Below are positions 44,891 through 58,339 of a DNA stretch of 64,000 bases, one piece after another (the stretch's first letter is position 1; each line of letters begins with the position of its first letter). Below the pieces are notes generated by a model. The model was not told the DNA's origin and searched no databases. It was given only the letters and a program-made list of their open reading frames with translations. The DNA lies in the NCBI GenBank assembly GCA_029844215.1, contig CM056733.1:53395142-53459141 (forward strand), written 5' to 3'. Source of the stretch: Przewalskia tangutica. Lineage: Eukaryota > Streptophyta > Magnoliopsida > Solanales > Solanaceae. The position numbers were made by a program, and so were the translations under genes.

Positions 44891-46546
44891 TGCTCTGTAG
44901 AATAAATGCTCCTGCAAGCTAAGCGAAAGCGTTAGTGTATACATTTCTGAAATGATAAATACATATGAGAAGTGCAATTTTATGGGTAGAGATGTTGTCA
45001 CGATCGCGGATGAATGCGAGATGTCGTCCTCGCACGGACATGATAAATGTCGCAACTGACAAACTGCCATGATGCCTTTGTTGGGTGCGATGCGTGGGTT
45101 TCCAATTTGACTTTATGCTCGAGTTGATGCGCTAGGTTTTGTTGCGGAACTTTGAACTTTATTCTTGATTGTTGATGCCGCTCTGCTGCTGCTGCTTTGC
45201 TTTGCGGACTTTGGATTGTTGTCATCCTCTGTCTTTCTTTGCTCTTTCTTTATACGCTATCTGAAGAAACCTTTCGTAGTATTTTACATTTTGCTATTGC
45301 ACTTTACCTGTACATTAATATGAAGAACTGCGCTCGAAGAAAATTTGTGAGTTTTGGGGGTCGATTAAGTATCGACCGCGCTTGTCCCTTGATATCGCGT
45401 GCGGCTTTGTTTGGACTTGCAATCCATGCAGTTTTCTACATGGTCCCGATTTTGAAAAGGGTTATGCGGCTGCGTGGGTCTTGATGTAGTTGCTTGTATG
45501 TTATGTTTCTGGGCCTTCTGATTTAGGCCTGCATGGTTGCCATTTGCTGTGGTAGCTGGGCGAGCTGCTCGATCAGATCTATGCTACTTTTCTATTCTAA
45601 GACCCCTGCTTTGCTTATAGGAACAAGCGAGTTCAGGCTCGTTACTTTCAAATGCCGCGAATCGGTTATGTTCTTTGGACCGTGCCTTTGATCTTGTGGG
45701 ATATCGATGCTCTGCCGTTGCTTAGTCAAATACAAATCGACCTTTGGGAGATGATAAATCCTTTAGACAACATGTAGCAAAGCTGCGTTAGTGTAAAGCA
45801 CGTGATTTTGCGAAGTGTAAAACATTTAGCAAGTACATATTGCACGTAAATTGCCACATTGAAGCGAGTCCTAACATGCGTAGGGACCTCTTTATGCGGT
45901 AGGCCTAAGCGTCACTCATGCGAGATTATGTGGTTGTCCAAGTCGTCCAACTATAATGCCTTTGTTGGAAATGGCGACCAAATGACGCACTTTTCCCAAT
46001 TTTAGCATGTCATGATTGGGCTTGGATTTGTTTGTCATTTCCACACTACACATAATATGCTGGTTGGTCGTTGGGTTGAGAAACCCGTCGACAAGTTTGG
46101 TGTCTTCCTAATTGTGGTGTCGATGCAGGATTGACCCACAAGGTAAATCATCGTGCCCTAAAATAAAGAGTGGTATAGCTCTATCTTAAGTTTCTAAGAT
46201 TTGGCTTTTCTAGGCCTTGAGTTCCCGAGCGGACAACTCGAGTGAGAAGGCTCTGTGACGCGGTTAGGCAAGGGCACTCCACGTATGTTACCAACTCTCC
46301 TAATTTTGGGTTTTGAAGAAAGAATTTTCTTTGATGCACCAAGCGCACCTCGCATGCAGTGTGTGATTGTGTGAATTTTCCAGAGTGGAAGAAATATGAG
46401 CGGAATGCCAGTTTAAGGAAAGCAGTAAAGCAAATAGCAATCAAGATGAATAAAACAAAATACAACACGCAAAAATTAAATGCAAAAATAATGCCAAATA
46501 ATAACCCTAGGTCTGTTATGGTTAAGAACCTAAGTACATGGGGTTT

Positions 46547-46563
46547 CCCCAGTGGAGTCGCCA
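46547..46563 (-). promoter_or_regulatory. Primer binding site, array interior 1
   Basis: TGGCGACTCCACTGGGG on the minus strand, four bases from the LTR end at 46568. One base differs from the site at 16121-16137. Confidence 0.8.
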
Positions 46564-46567
46564 TTTC

Positions 46568-49500
46568 TGTCGCGCCCTTTTTCGACCGCGACATTTTTAG
46601 CGAATCCTGCTTAAATAAAAAAATGTTAGGAAATAAATAAAAGGTGCTAAAATGTTTAAAAGGCTTAAAGGTTTTAAAAATGCAAAAGTGCTAGAAATGC
46701 AAAAAGTGCTAAGATTTAAGAAGGTGCTAAATGCTAAAGGGTTCGCGGAGTCGCCACCTAATTAGTTTGAGTGAATTAGGACACCTAAATGTTTAACTAG
46801 TTTAAAGTAAAACATTAACTCCATTTAATGGTCTGCTAAACTTAATGAGATTCTGGGTAAGAGTTCTTTATTAATCTAGAGGGAAGGGGTTAGGCACCCT
46901 CTAAGATCCGCTAACTTGCGGTTGTCCTGCCAAACCTAGGGTAATTATTATATTTAAGAAAAATGCAAAATAAAAGCTCCTCTTGCTTAATAAAATGTTA
47001 GGAAATAAAATAAATGCTAAAATGTTTAAAGGTGCTTAAGTCTAAAAAGGGGAAAAAGGTGCTATATGCGAAAGAATGCTAAGAGGTGCTAAAATATTAA
47101 GGGTTAAAGACGCTTAAAAAGTGCTAGCAATTTAAAGGTGCTAAGTGTAAACAAAGTAGTGCTAGGGTGCTTACATATTAAAAGGGTGCTAAGGGATTAA
47201 TTTTAAAAGTAAAGGGTGCTAAAAGTGCAAAATGCTAAAAGAGGTGCTAAAAATGCTAAAGGGTGCAAAATGCTAAAATGCTAAAGGTATTAAACGCCCA
47301 GGGGTGATTTAAAGTGCTAAAAGGGCTAGAAATGCTAAAGAATGCTAAGAGGGTGCTTTATGGACTAATTATGTGTTCATGCAAAGGTTATTTATGAACT
47401 AGTTAGGTATACTGCTAGCTAAATTAATCTTGCTAAACCTGCGTACAATATTATATAAGGTGCTTTAAGATGATTCTTGAGAGTTTAGGAAGAAATCTGT
47501 TATGGATTTTAATAAGAAACAAAATGTTAGTTTTATGATGCAAGTTAAATTATTTAGACATGCATGACAATCTTAAAAAAAAGTAAGTTAAGCGATGAAC
47601 TTTAAATTACCTTCCCCACTTATATGTTTAAAGGCTTAATTATTCTAGACATCCTATTAATTACAAAATTAAGTAATAAAATTGCAATAAACAAATAAGG
47701 CATAAAATGAGGCAATCGAATTTAAAGATTAGGAGGAGTTGAGACGGATGACAACGTCGTCTTGTCCTATTTTGTTTAAGGATTCTCAGGCGGGAATGCG
47801 AATGCGGGTTCACATAGACGCGGTTTGCCATTTGAAGCGGCTCGCGATGAGTCTCGCCGTGAGACTCTTTATTTTGCTCCGGTGCGTTTCATGTAGAAAT
47901 AAAGAAGAAGATAAAGATTAGTAAATCTTTCAAACCTTGTGACACAAATAGATAAATGCTCATATAAATTTAACATATATATATTTTCAATTTCATAAGC
48001 ATGTGACCCAGATGAGATAACGAGTTCAAGCACAATGAATCCCAACATTGTTCAAACAAGTATTGGGCCTTGATAATGCAAATAAACACAAAGGAAAAAG
48101 CAGGCCCAGTAAGCTTTTTACGGACCAAAAATGATTACGGATTTGATTCTAGGCCTCATTCTGATGCGAGGAAAAAGAAAAGACATGCAGAATGTAACAA
48201 TTATCAAGATTTATGGAGAATAAATTGGTCCAAATGCAATATGAGCCCAACGGATGTATGAACATAGTCACGTAAGCATATAAACCCGTTGCACATTTGG
48301 TCTTGATCTAGACGAACATCAAAGTATATGTAATATAGAGGATATACAAGTCTATGACCTTAATACATCTAGTGTATGCGATTAGGCTTCTACCTTGTAT
48401 ACCACGAAAGTATATCATAGTATTTTCAACAAGCGATGAAAGCATAGAGAAAAGCGAGCCAACTGCAATAATTTTAGCATCACGATGAAGAAGAATATGC
48501 GTAGGATCTGGGTCGTATTATACTCTCGATGCAGATATCTGAGCATCTGACGAAATTGCGCCATGATTTAGTGTTGAAACATACGATTTTAACTTACTTA
48601 TTTTACTTCCCGGACCAAACATCGGACACCTGATAACCAACGGAGGATAGATTTCAAACAAATGCGGGATATCAAAACAGACATCATTTAGGTTGCGCAA
48701 CAGAATGATATGACACAACACATAGCTCGACAGGTATTATAAACAGGGATGGATATGCAATCAATTAAAGATGGCATTTTAGGTATGCAGGGTCAATTAG
48801 GCCTAGGGAGTCTTATTACCATTTCATGAAGACAGCTTAAGGGCCACAGACATGGGCTAAACCCAGTAGACATATGGGCAGTAACCCAAATCACTACTCA
48901 AACAGGAATATGCTGATTCCATAGATGCAAAACACTACTGCAAGTATCATTTTCTTGAAAGAGCAAAACAATTTCAGCAAGCAGGGCATGACAGGATTGC
49001 GACATCACGTTATGCATTAATGAACACAAATAGTATCAGCGAACTAACTAACACATCGGGCATTATAGTCACGATGTATAAGCGGACTAACAACATGATT
49101 AATATAGGCAAGCACACAGAAAATACAAAGAAAATATGAAATAAATCAAGGTCGAGGGAAGTTGAGTTTACGCTAGGACGACGAGGCGGCGTATCAAGTC
49201 GTCGGTCAATCGACGGGGTTTGGGTTTGCGATGCGAATGAAAGGGAGAAGGTTTACTCACTGATTTTTGGCTGGAATTAAGAGAAGGGTTCGACTGATGC
49301 TAAGGGTATCCCCGTCGATGCTATGGGTCCCTGTCTTTTCTGCTCTGTGTTCTTAACTGTGAGGAAGGTGCTGAGCTTCCTTTCCCCGATTGCTGCTCTT
49401 GCTTGCTGCTAAGGGGGGGGGGTGTCCGTCCTCGGTTATGCCGTTGCATGTGCTTATATATCCCTGTTTTGGGTTCCCTATTAGGTAAGTAATAAAGGCT

Positions 49501-50473
49501 GATTAGGCTGGATATGGTGCTGATTCGATCGCGATTCGGTTATGGCAAGTTATATCTTTTCGAAGCTGGGTGTGCATGGGTAAGGAAAGGGTTCGATTCG
49601 CCGGATTCTCAGGCGAGAATCACGGCAGGGAAGGTGCGGCGATGGCTGCTGGTTTCTAGTTCTAGGTTTAGGTTTTTTTTTGTTGGGTTTTGTGTGAGGA
49701 CGATGGGGATGGGTAAGTATGAAGAATGGGCTGCGGGTCATGGGGAAATAAGGAAAGAGGGCTTGCGGGTCGCGGGTTTTGGGCCAGTGGATGGTGGGCT
49801 GGTGATATTAATAAGGGTAGTTAGTTTAATTAGGTAGTGTTTAATTATTTAATTAGGGGTAAATTGTTTTAAAAGGTAGTAATAAATTGTGCTTATTTAA
49901 TTAGGTGCTTTATTAATTTAATTGTTATAAATGCGGGTGTGCCATTTAATTAGCGCTTAATATTTTAGAATGCGGCGCTATCATTTAAAATCTTATTATT
50001 GTGCATTATTGCGAAGTTAAATTAAAATTGAATTGAGTTTAGATTAAATTATTTAAATGCTAAATGCAAGTATGATATTTAAGAATTATTTAAAGCTTTA
50101 TAAATGCGACGCTATTAAATGCATGTATTAGATTAAATTGATTTTAAAATACAAATGATTGTGAAATTCTCTAGCGTATTAATAAATGCGGCTATGCTAC
50201 TTGCCACGACGTCATTGCTAAATTATTTATTTTATGTATTTATTAATTATTTAAGAATTACGTGAGCTTGAAATTAATTAATGCGGTAGCGAGACTCTAA
50301 ATGCTTAATACTCTACGTAGAAAATGCGAAGTTATTATTAAATTGTTTATTTATGCATGTATTTATGTTTTATTCTTTGCATTTTATTATAAGAAATCAT
50401 AAAAATTATTTTTGCAAAATTAGTCTAATTTTATAGTTAATGGTAGACGGGAGGGTCAAAATTGGGTGTCAGC
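46568..50473 (-). repeat. LARD-like LTR, array copy 2 (shared by both interiors)
   Basis: tgtcgcgccc to a damaged end gtgtcagcg where the family has gtgtcaaca. It serves as 5' LTR for the interior on its left and 3' LTR for the interior on its right. A G-homopolymer of about ten lies near 49411. Confidence 0.88.
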
Positions 50474-51305
50474 GGTGTCCTCTTTGTATGGAGATGATGG
50501 AAGAGTCTTGGACAAAGGCGTTGACTCATGTAATTTTGTCTCGATCTTCAGTGCAAAAATCTTTGGCGGTAGACAAAGTGGCGTAAAAAAAAATCAAAAT
50601 CTGTCGATGTCGAGTTATGGCGACCTTTGGGCTACCATGGTCTAAACACCAAGCGGGCTAACACGGACTTAAAAAGTGTCGATGTCGAGTTATGGCGACC
50701 TTTGGGCTACCATGGTCAAAACACGAGCAGACTAACGCGGACTTAAAGTGTCGATGTCGAGTTATGATGACCGGGCTATGGTCAAAAAGTGAAAAATAAA
50801 AATAAAAATAAGCGGCTTGAACACAGGGTGTCTGCGCTATGACTTATGGTCTTTGGGTTATATGGTGATGTGGGCGAGTGGGTAAGCGCTTGGCGCTGCC
50901 GTTCGTTGGGAAGGTTGGCCCCGACAAATTGCCGGTTGTTGTAAGAAAATCCACGTTGTGCTCCTGCTCTGCGCATGCTAAGACTTCAAACAAGCGGTTA
51001 GTGCATAAGCTGTTAAAGCGAGCGATGATCGTAATTTAAGAGTAATGCAACTGTGAGTAGAAAAGGTTATCCTGCAAAAATGTGATGCCTGCTGTGTTGA
51101 TGCGATGCTGCAAATGCTGTGATTTTCGTCCTTGCACAGACGTGTTGCGGCAGTGGATGTGGATATGTCGTCCTTGCTGCAACTGCCCCTGTAGACTAGA
51201 GCTCAAGAAAGAGTTAGTGCATAACTGCTAAGACAGAATAATAAAGCAAGCGTAAGAAATGCAATTTGAGTCGAGAAATCGTCCTGCGTGGATGTGATAT
51301 CTTGA

Positions 51306-51830
51306 TGATGGCGTCGTTTTTGGGCTTGTTGTCTTGATAAGCGTCATTGCTTGGGCGTGTTCTTCTTTGGCGTCGTTGCGTGGACTTCTTTGTCTTGTCG
51401 CGTCATTGCACGGGCGTATTCTTTGCTGGCGTCGTTGCGTGGACTTGCTGATCACGTCGTTATGCGGGCGATGTTCTTCTTGGCGTCATTTGGACTTCTT
51501 TGTCTTGATAACGTCATTTCTGGGCGTATTCTTTCTTGGCGTCGTTGCGTGGACTTGTTGTGCTGATAACGTCGTTACTGGGCGATGTTCTTGTGGCGTC
51601 GTTGCGTAGACTTCTTTGTCTTGATCGCGTCGTTACTGGGCGTGTTCTTCTTGGCGTCGTTGCGTAGACTTCTTTGTCTTGTCGCGTCGTTACTGGGCGA
51701 TGTTCTTCTTTGGCGTCGTTGCGTAGACTTCTTTGTCTTGATAACGTCGTTACTGGGCGTGTTCTTCTTTGGCGTCGTTGCGTAGACTTGCTGTGCTGAT
51801 AACGTCGTTACTGGGCGTGTTCTTCTTTGC
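51306..51830. repeat. About 60-bp tandem repeat in interior 2
   Basis: Same unit as 44236-44890 with fewer units. The copy-number difference between the two interiors shows expansion or contraction after or during the duplication. Confidence 0.85.
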
Positions 51831-53516
51831 TCGCAGTAGAATAAATGCTCCTGCTAAGCTTGAAAGCGTTAGTGTATACATTTCTGAAATGATAAATACA
51901 TATGAGAAGTGCAATTTTATGGGTAGAGATGTTGTCCCTGATACGCCAGATGAATACTGAGATGTCGTCCTCGCACGGACATGCTAAATGTCGCAACTGA
52001 CAAACTGCCATGATGCCTTTGTTGGGTGCGATGCGTGGGTTGCCAATTTGACTTTATGCTCGAGTTGATGCGCTAGGTTTTGTTGCGGAACTTTGAACTT
52101 TGACTGCTGATTGTTGATGCCCCTTTCTGCTGCTGCTGCTTTTGCTGCGGACTTTGGATTGTTGTCATCCTCTGTCTTTGCTGCTCTTTGCTGCTTCTGC
52201 TAATACGAAGAAACCTTTCGCCGTATTTTCTGTTTCGGCTATTGCACTTTCTGCTTCTGTTAATATGAAAAGACCTGCGCTCAAAGAAAATTTGTGAGTT
52301 TTGGGGGGGGGTCGATTCGTATCTGACTTAGCCGCTTGTCCCTTGATATCGCGTGCACAGCTGTTTGGACTTGCAATCCTGCAGTTTCCTCGTGGTCCCG
52401 ATTTTGAAAAGATTATGCGGCTAACGTGGGTCTTGATGTAGTTGCTTGTATGTTATGTTTAGGCCTTACGATTTGGCTGCATGGTTGCCATTTCTTTGTG
52501 GTAGTTGGCGAAATTTGCTCGATCAGATCTATGCTACTTTTCTATTCTAAGACCCCTGCTTTGCTTATAGGAACCAAGACAGGTTCCGACTCGTTCTGCT
52601 CAAATGCCCTTGAATCGGTTATGTCGCTGGACCGTGCCTTTGATCTTGTGGGATATCGATGCTCTGCCATTGCTTAGTCAAATACAAATCGACCTTTGGG
52701 GAGATGATAAATCCTTTAGACAACATGTAGCAAACTGCATTAGTGTAAAACACGTGATTTTGCAGAAGTGTAAAAACATTTAGCAAGTACATATTGCACA
52801 TAAATTGCCACATTGAAAGCGAGTCCTAGCATGCATGGGGACCTCTTTATGCCAGAGGTAGGCCTAAACGTCACTCATGCGAGATTATGACGGATTTGTC
52901 CAAGTCGTCCAACTATAATGCCTTTGTTGGAAATGGCGACCAAATGACGGCGCACTTTTCCCAATTTTAGCATGTCATGATTGGGCTTGGATTTGTTTGT
53001 CATTGCCACACTACACATAATATGCTGGTTGGTCGTTGGGTTGAGAAACCCGTCGACAAGTTTGGTGTCTTCCTAATTGTGGTGTCAATGCCAAGGATTG
53101 ACCCACCTAAGGTAAATGCATGCATGCCCTAAAATAAGGGTGGTATAGCTCTATCTTAAGTTTCTAAGATTTGGCTTTTCTAGACGCAAGGTTCCCGAGC
53201 GGACAACTCGAGTGAGAAGGCTACGCGGCCACCGGTTAGACCGGGCACTCCACGTATGTTACCAACTCTCCTAATTTTGGGTTTTGAAGAAAGAATTTTG
53301 CTGATGCACCAAGCGCACCTCGCATGCAGTGTGTGATTGTGTGAATTTTCCAGAGTGGAAGAAATATGAGCGGAATGCCAGTTTAAGGAAAGCAGTAAAG
53401 CAAATAGCAATCAAGATGAATAAAACAAAATACAACACGCAAAAATTAAATGCAAAAATAATGCCAAATAATAACCCTAGGTCTGTTATGGTTAAGAACC
53501 TAAGTACATGGGGTTT

Positions 53517-53533
53517 CCCCAGTGGAGTCGCCA
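53517..53533 (-). promoter_or_regulatory. Primer binding site, array interior 2
   Basis: TGGCGACTCCACTGGGG on the minus strand, identical to 46547-46563 and at the same distance from its LTR. Confidence 0.8.
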
Positions 53534-53537
53534 TTTC

Positions 53538-56500
53538 TGTCGCGCCCTTTTTCGACCGCGACATTTTTAGCGAATCCTGCTTAAATAAAAAAGTGTTAGA
53601 AAATAAATAAAAGGTGCTAAAATGTTTAAAAGGCTTAAAGGTTTTAAAAATGCAAAAGTGCTAGAAATGCAAAAAATGCTAAGATTTAAGAAGGTGCTAA
53701 ATGCTAAAGGGTTCGCGGAGTCGCCACCTAATTAGTTTGGGTGAATTAGGACACCTAAATGTTTAACTAGTTTAAAGTAAAACATTAACTCCATTTAATG
53801 GTCTGCTAAACTTAATGAGATTCTGGGTAAGAGTTCTTTATTAATCTAGAGGGAAGGGGTTAGGCACCCTCTAAGATCCGCTAACTTGCGGTTGTCCTGC
53901 CAAACCTAGGGTAATTATTATATTTAAGAAAAATGCAAAATAAAAGCTCCTCTTGCTTAATAAAATGTTAGGAAATAAAATAAATGCTAAAATGTTAAAA
54001 TGTTTAAAGGTGCTTAAGTCTAAAAAGGGGAAAAAGGTGCTATATGCGAAAGAATGCTAAGAGGTGCTAAAATATTAAGGGTTAAAGACGCTTAAAAAGT
54101 GCTAGCAATTTAAAGGTGCTAAGTGTAAACAAAGTAGTGCTAGGGTGCTTACATATTAAAAGGGTGCTAAGGGATTAATTTTAAAAGTAAAGGGTGCTAA
54201 AAGTGCAAAATGCTAAAAGAGGTGCTAAAAATGCTAAAGGGTGCTAAATGCTAAAATGCTAAAGGTATTAAACGCCCAGGGGTGATTTAAAGTGCTAAAA
54301 GGGCTAGAAATGCTAAAGAATGCTAAGAGGGTGTTTTATGGACTAATTATGTGTTCATGCAAAGGTTATTTATGAACTAGTTAGGTATACTGCTAGCTAA
54401 ATTAATCTTGCTTAACCTGCGTACAATATTATATAAGGTGCTTTAAGATGATTCTTGAGAGTTTAGGAAGAAATCTGTTATAGATTTTAATAAGAAACAA
54501 AATGTTAGTTTTATGATGCAAGTTAAATTATATAGACATGCATGACAATCTTAAAAAAAAGTAAGTTAAGCGATGAACTTTAAATTACCTTCCCCACTTA
54601 TATGTTTAAAGGCTTAATTATTCTAGACATCCTATTAATTACAAAATTAAGTAATAAAATTGCAATAAACAAATAAGGCATAAAATGAGGCAATCGAATT
54701 TAAAGATTAGGAGGAGTTGAGACGGATGACAACGTCGTCTTGTCCTATTTTGTTTAAGGATTCTCTGAAGCGGGAATGCGAATGCGGGTGCACATAGACG
54801 CGGTTTGCCATTTGAAGCGGCTCGCGATGAGTCTCGCCGTGAGACTCTTTATTTTGCTCCGGTGCGTTTCATGTAGAAATAAAGAAGAAGATAAAGATTA
54901 GTAAATCTTTCAAACCTTGTGACGCAAATAGATAAAACGCTCATATAAATTTAACATATATATATTTTCAATTTCATAACTGTAGCAGCCCAAGATGAGA
55001 TAACAGGTTCAAGCACAATGAATCCCAACATTGTTCAAACAAGTATTGGGCCTTGATAATGCAAATAAACACAAAAGGAAAACAGGCCCAAGTAACTGTT
55101 TTTCTGGACCAAAGTAGATTACGGATTTCAGATTCTGGGCCTCATTACAGTAACAGGGAAAAAGAAAAGACATGCCGAATGTAACAATTATCAAGCTTTA
55201 TGGAGAATAAATTGGTCCAAATGCAATATGAGCCCAACAGATGTATGAACATAGTCACATAAGCATATAAACCCACGTTGCACATTTCAGGGACTGATCT
55301 AGACAGAACATCCAAAGTATATGTAATATACTCGAGGATATACAAGTGCTATGACCTTAATACATCTAGTGTACGATTAGGCTTCTACCTTGTATACCCT
55401 GAAAGTATATCATAGTATTTTCAACAAGGCAGCAGTAAAGCATAGAGAAAAGCAGGCCAACCTGCAATAATTTTAGCATCCCTGATAGAAGAAGAATGTA
55501 CGTAGGATACCGGTCGTATTATACTCTCAGTAAACAGATATACGAACATACAACAGGGGCTGCGCCATGATTTAGTGTTGAAACATACACGATTTTAACT
55601 TACTTATTTTACTTCCCAGCAGACCAAACATCAGACACACAATAACCAACAGAGGATAGATTTCAAACAAATGCAGGATATCAAAACAGACATCATTTAG
55701 GTTGCGCAACAGAATGATATGACACAACACATAGCTCGACAGGTATTATAAACAGGGATGGATATGCAATCAATTAAAGATGGCATTTTAGGTATGCAGG
55801 GTCAATTAGGCCTAGGGAGTTTTATTACCATTTCATGAAGACAGCTTAAGGGCCACAGACATGGGCTAAACCCAGTAGACATATGGGCAGTAACCCAAAT
55901 CACTACTCAAACAGGAATATGCTGATTCCATAGATGCAAAACACTACTGCAAGTATCATTTTCTTGAAAGAGCAAAACAATTTCAGCAAGCAGGGCATGA
56001 CAGGATTGCCGACATCATATTTATGCATTAATGAACACAAATAGTATCAACGAACTAACTAACACATCAGGCATTATAGTCACAGTAATATAAACAGACT
56101 AACAACATGATTAATATAGGCAAGCACACAGAAAATACAAAGAAAATATGAAATAAATCAAGGTCGAGGGAAGTTGAGTTTACCTTCTCCGGACAGCGAC
56201 CCGGGGCAGCGTATCAAGTCGTCGGTCCAATCGACGGGTTTTGGGTTTGCGATGCGAATGAAAGGGAGAAGGTTTACTCACTGATTTTTGGCTGGAATTA
56301 AGAGAAGGGTTCGACTGATGCTAAGGGTATCCCCGTCGATGCTATGGGTCCCTGTCTTTTCTGCTCTGTGTTCTTAACTGTGAGGAAGGTGCTGAGCTTC
56401 CTTTCCCCGATTGCTGCTCTTGCTTGCTGCTAAGGGGGGGGGGGGTGTCCGTCCTCGTTTATGCCTTTGCATGTGCTTATATAGCCATGTTTTGGGTTCC

Positions 56501-57514
56501 CTATTAGGTAAGTAATAAAGGCTGATTCTGGGCTTGATATGGTGCTGATTCGATCGCGATTCGGTTATGGCAAGTTATATCTTTTCGAAGCTGGGTGTGC
56601 ATGGGTAAGGAAAGGGTTCGATTCGCCGGATTCTCAGGCGAGAATCACGGCAGGGAAGGTGCGGCGATGGCTGCTGGTTTCTAGTTCTAGGTTTAGGTTT
56701 TTTTTTGTTGGGTTTTGTGTGAGGACGATGGGGATGGGTAAGTATGAAGAATGGGCTGCGGGTCGTGGGGAAATAAGGAAAGAGGGCTTGCGGGTCGCGG
56801 GTTTTGGGCCAGTGGATGGTGGGCTGTTGATATTAATAAGGGTAGTTAGTTTAATTAGGTATTTAATTAGGTAGTGTTTAATTATTTAATTAGGGGTAAA
56901 TTGTTTAAAAAGGTATTAATAAATTGTGCTTATTTAATTAGGTGCTTTATTAATTTAATTGTTATAAATGCGGGTGTGCCATTTAATTAGTGCTTAATAT
57001 TTTAGAATGCGGCGCTATCATTTGAAATCTTATTATTGTGCATTATTGCGAAGTTAAATTAAAATTGAATTGAGTTTAGATTAAATTATTTAAATGCTAA
57101 ATGCAAGTATGATATTTAAGAATTATTTAAAGCTTTATAAATGCGACGCTATTAAATGCATGTATTAGATTAAATTGATTTTAAAATACAAATGATTGTG
57201 AAATTCTCTGGCGTATTAATAAATGCGGCTATGCTACTTGCCACGACGTCATTGCTAAATTATTTATTTTATGTATTTATTAATTATTTAAGAATTACGA
57301 CAGAGCTTGAAAATAATTAATGCGGGCGCGAGACTCTAAATGCTTAATACTCTACGTAGAAAATGCGAAGTTATTATTAAATTGTTTATTTATGCATGTA
57401 TTTATGTTTTATTGCTGCATTTTATTATAAGAAATCATAAAAAATTATTTTTGCAAAATTAGTCTAATTTTATAGTTAATGACTGGACGGGAGGGTCAAA
57501 ATTGGGTGTCAACA
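53538..57514 (-). repeat. LARD-like LTR, array copy 3
   Basis: tgtcgcgccc to gggtgtcaaca. It keeps CAG/CTG-containing stretches that are altered in copies 1 and 2 (for example 55140-55160 and 55425-55440). A G-homopolymer of about twelve lies near 56433. The Tekay-type leader resumes at 57515. Confidence 0.9.
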
Positions 57515-57655
57515 ATCGATGTGTTGCGCGCCACACCCATAAACAGGAGGCTACAGGACATTTAGGAGTTGGTTTCTATTCTTCTCACTCTGAGATCGTG
57601 CCCTAGAGCTGTGTTAGTAAGATAATTCCTCTCTGACGTATTCTGTTTTACAGTT

Positions 57656-58330
57656 ATGCCTCCAAGGAGGGCAACAGCCGCCCAGAAGGGCAAAGGAGTA
57701 GCAGGAGCTACTAGTCAGACTCAGAGAGTTGATAGGGCTTATGCCCAGGGCATACCGGATGTGGTTCCGCAGTCGGCGAGTTCTTCTTCGCCAGGTTTTG
57801 AGGCCCCAGCACCAGAGCCTCCAGTTTCGATTAAGGAAGACTTTAGGGTCATGAAGGAAGCCATTATGTTATTGACCAAGATAGCGGTGCTGCAGTTTCG
57901 TCAGCAGGAGGTTATTCGGCCAGTACAGACAGGTGTACAGAGGGTAGAGGGCCAGCGCGGAGATCTGCGTAAGAGGGCTAGACCGGTTGGTTATTCCGGT
58001 GAGTTTTTGGACGAGCTGCCTCAGCAGCGAGTGAGATATTCGTCCCAGCCTACCCAGTACATACCCCCGCAGCTCACAGGTGGGAGATTTGACCCCACAA
58101 GGTATTTAGAGCGGTCAAACTCGAGGATCGAGGTTCTCGGAGAGCAGAGGATTTTCTCAGTCGAGGCCACTTATTCCTCAGTGTTCCAGATGTGGTAAGC
58201 GTCATTCGGGGAAATGCCGTTATGGCACAGTTGTTTGTTTTTATTGTGGCCGTACGGGCCATATTCTGAGGGTATGTCCTTTTAGAAGGAGCACCGGTGA
58301 GGTGGCTCAACCTATGGGGCCGGTAGTTGG
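57656..58330 (+). pseudogene. Truncated gag of the nested Tekay-like element (capsid domain missing)
   Basis: The start, MPPRRATAAQKGKG, is the usual gag N-terminus of this family and lies about 140 bp after the leader resumes. A conserved-looking stretch EDFRVMKEAIMLLTKIAVLQ leads to a basic segment (RKRARPVGYSGEF) and a Gln/Arg-rich hinge; about 150-200 residues of capsid expected between them are absent. The open frame ends at 58198, but a shifted frame near 58168-58290 encodes two knuckle-like clusters, CSRCGKRHSGKC and CFYCGRTGHILRVCP. So N-terminus and zinc knuckle survive while capsid is deleted. Gag would bind and package element RNA; this version could at most bind RNA. No pol follows. 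Confidence 0.82.
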
Positions 58331-58339
58331 TTCCCTTTC

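Larger units (their letters stand above)
43413..46567 (-). other. Non-coding interior 1 of the three-LTR array
   Basis: Contains the purine tract (CATACAAAGAGGGACAGC on the minus strand, next to 43412), two or three decayed hairpin units near 43548-43735, three copies of the ttagtg-ataactg module, an approximately 60-bp repeat array (44236-44890) and the primer site at its right end. No domain of gag, protease, RT or integrase is visible. Confidence 0.8.
50474..53537 (-). other. Non-coding interior 2 of the three-LTR array
   Basis: Same organisation as interior 1: decayed hairpin units near 50600-50770, ttagtg-ataactg modules, the 60-bp array at 51306-51830 and the primer site at 53517-53533. 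Differences from interior 1 are small indels rather than rearrangements. No coding domain. Confidence 0.8.
39510..57514 (-). mobile_element. Three-LTR tandem array of a LARD-like element
   Basis: LTRs at 39510-43412, 46568-50473 and 53538-57514 alternate with interiors 43413-46567 and 50474-53537. All are in minus orientation, shown by primer sites at 46547-46563 and 53517-53533 and purine tracts at the opposite ends. The outer flanks carry ATCGG/ATCGA, so the array occupies one insertion site. The family is the same as the element at 8872 but a different subfamily. Interiors have no gag or pol. Unequal recombination between LTRs of sister elements is the usual origin of such LTR-int-LTR-int-LTR arrays. 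Confidence 0.88.

Noticed and set aside
46359..46640. 93-codon open frame repeated at 53329-53610, with a minus-strand partner
   Set aside because: It spans the primer site and the LTR edge and is conserved only as part of the duplicated element. No domain is seen.
39510..57514. Reading the LARD-like elements as + strand
   Set aside because: LTR ends alone (tgtcgcg...tcaaca) fit both strands. The primer site TGGCGACTCC and the purine tract are placed correctly only for the minus strand.
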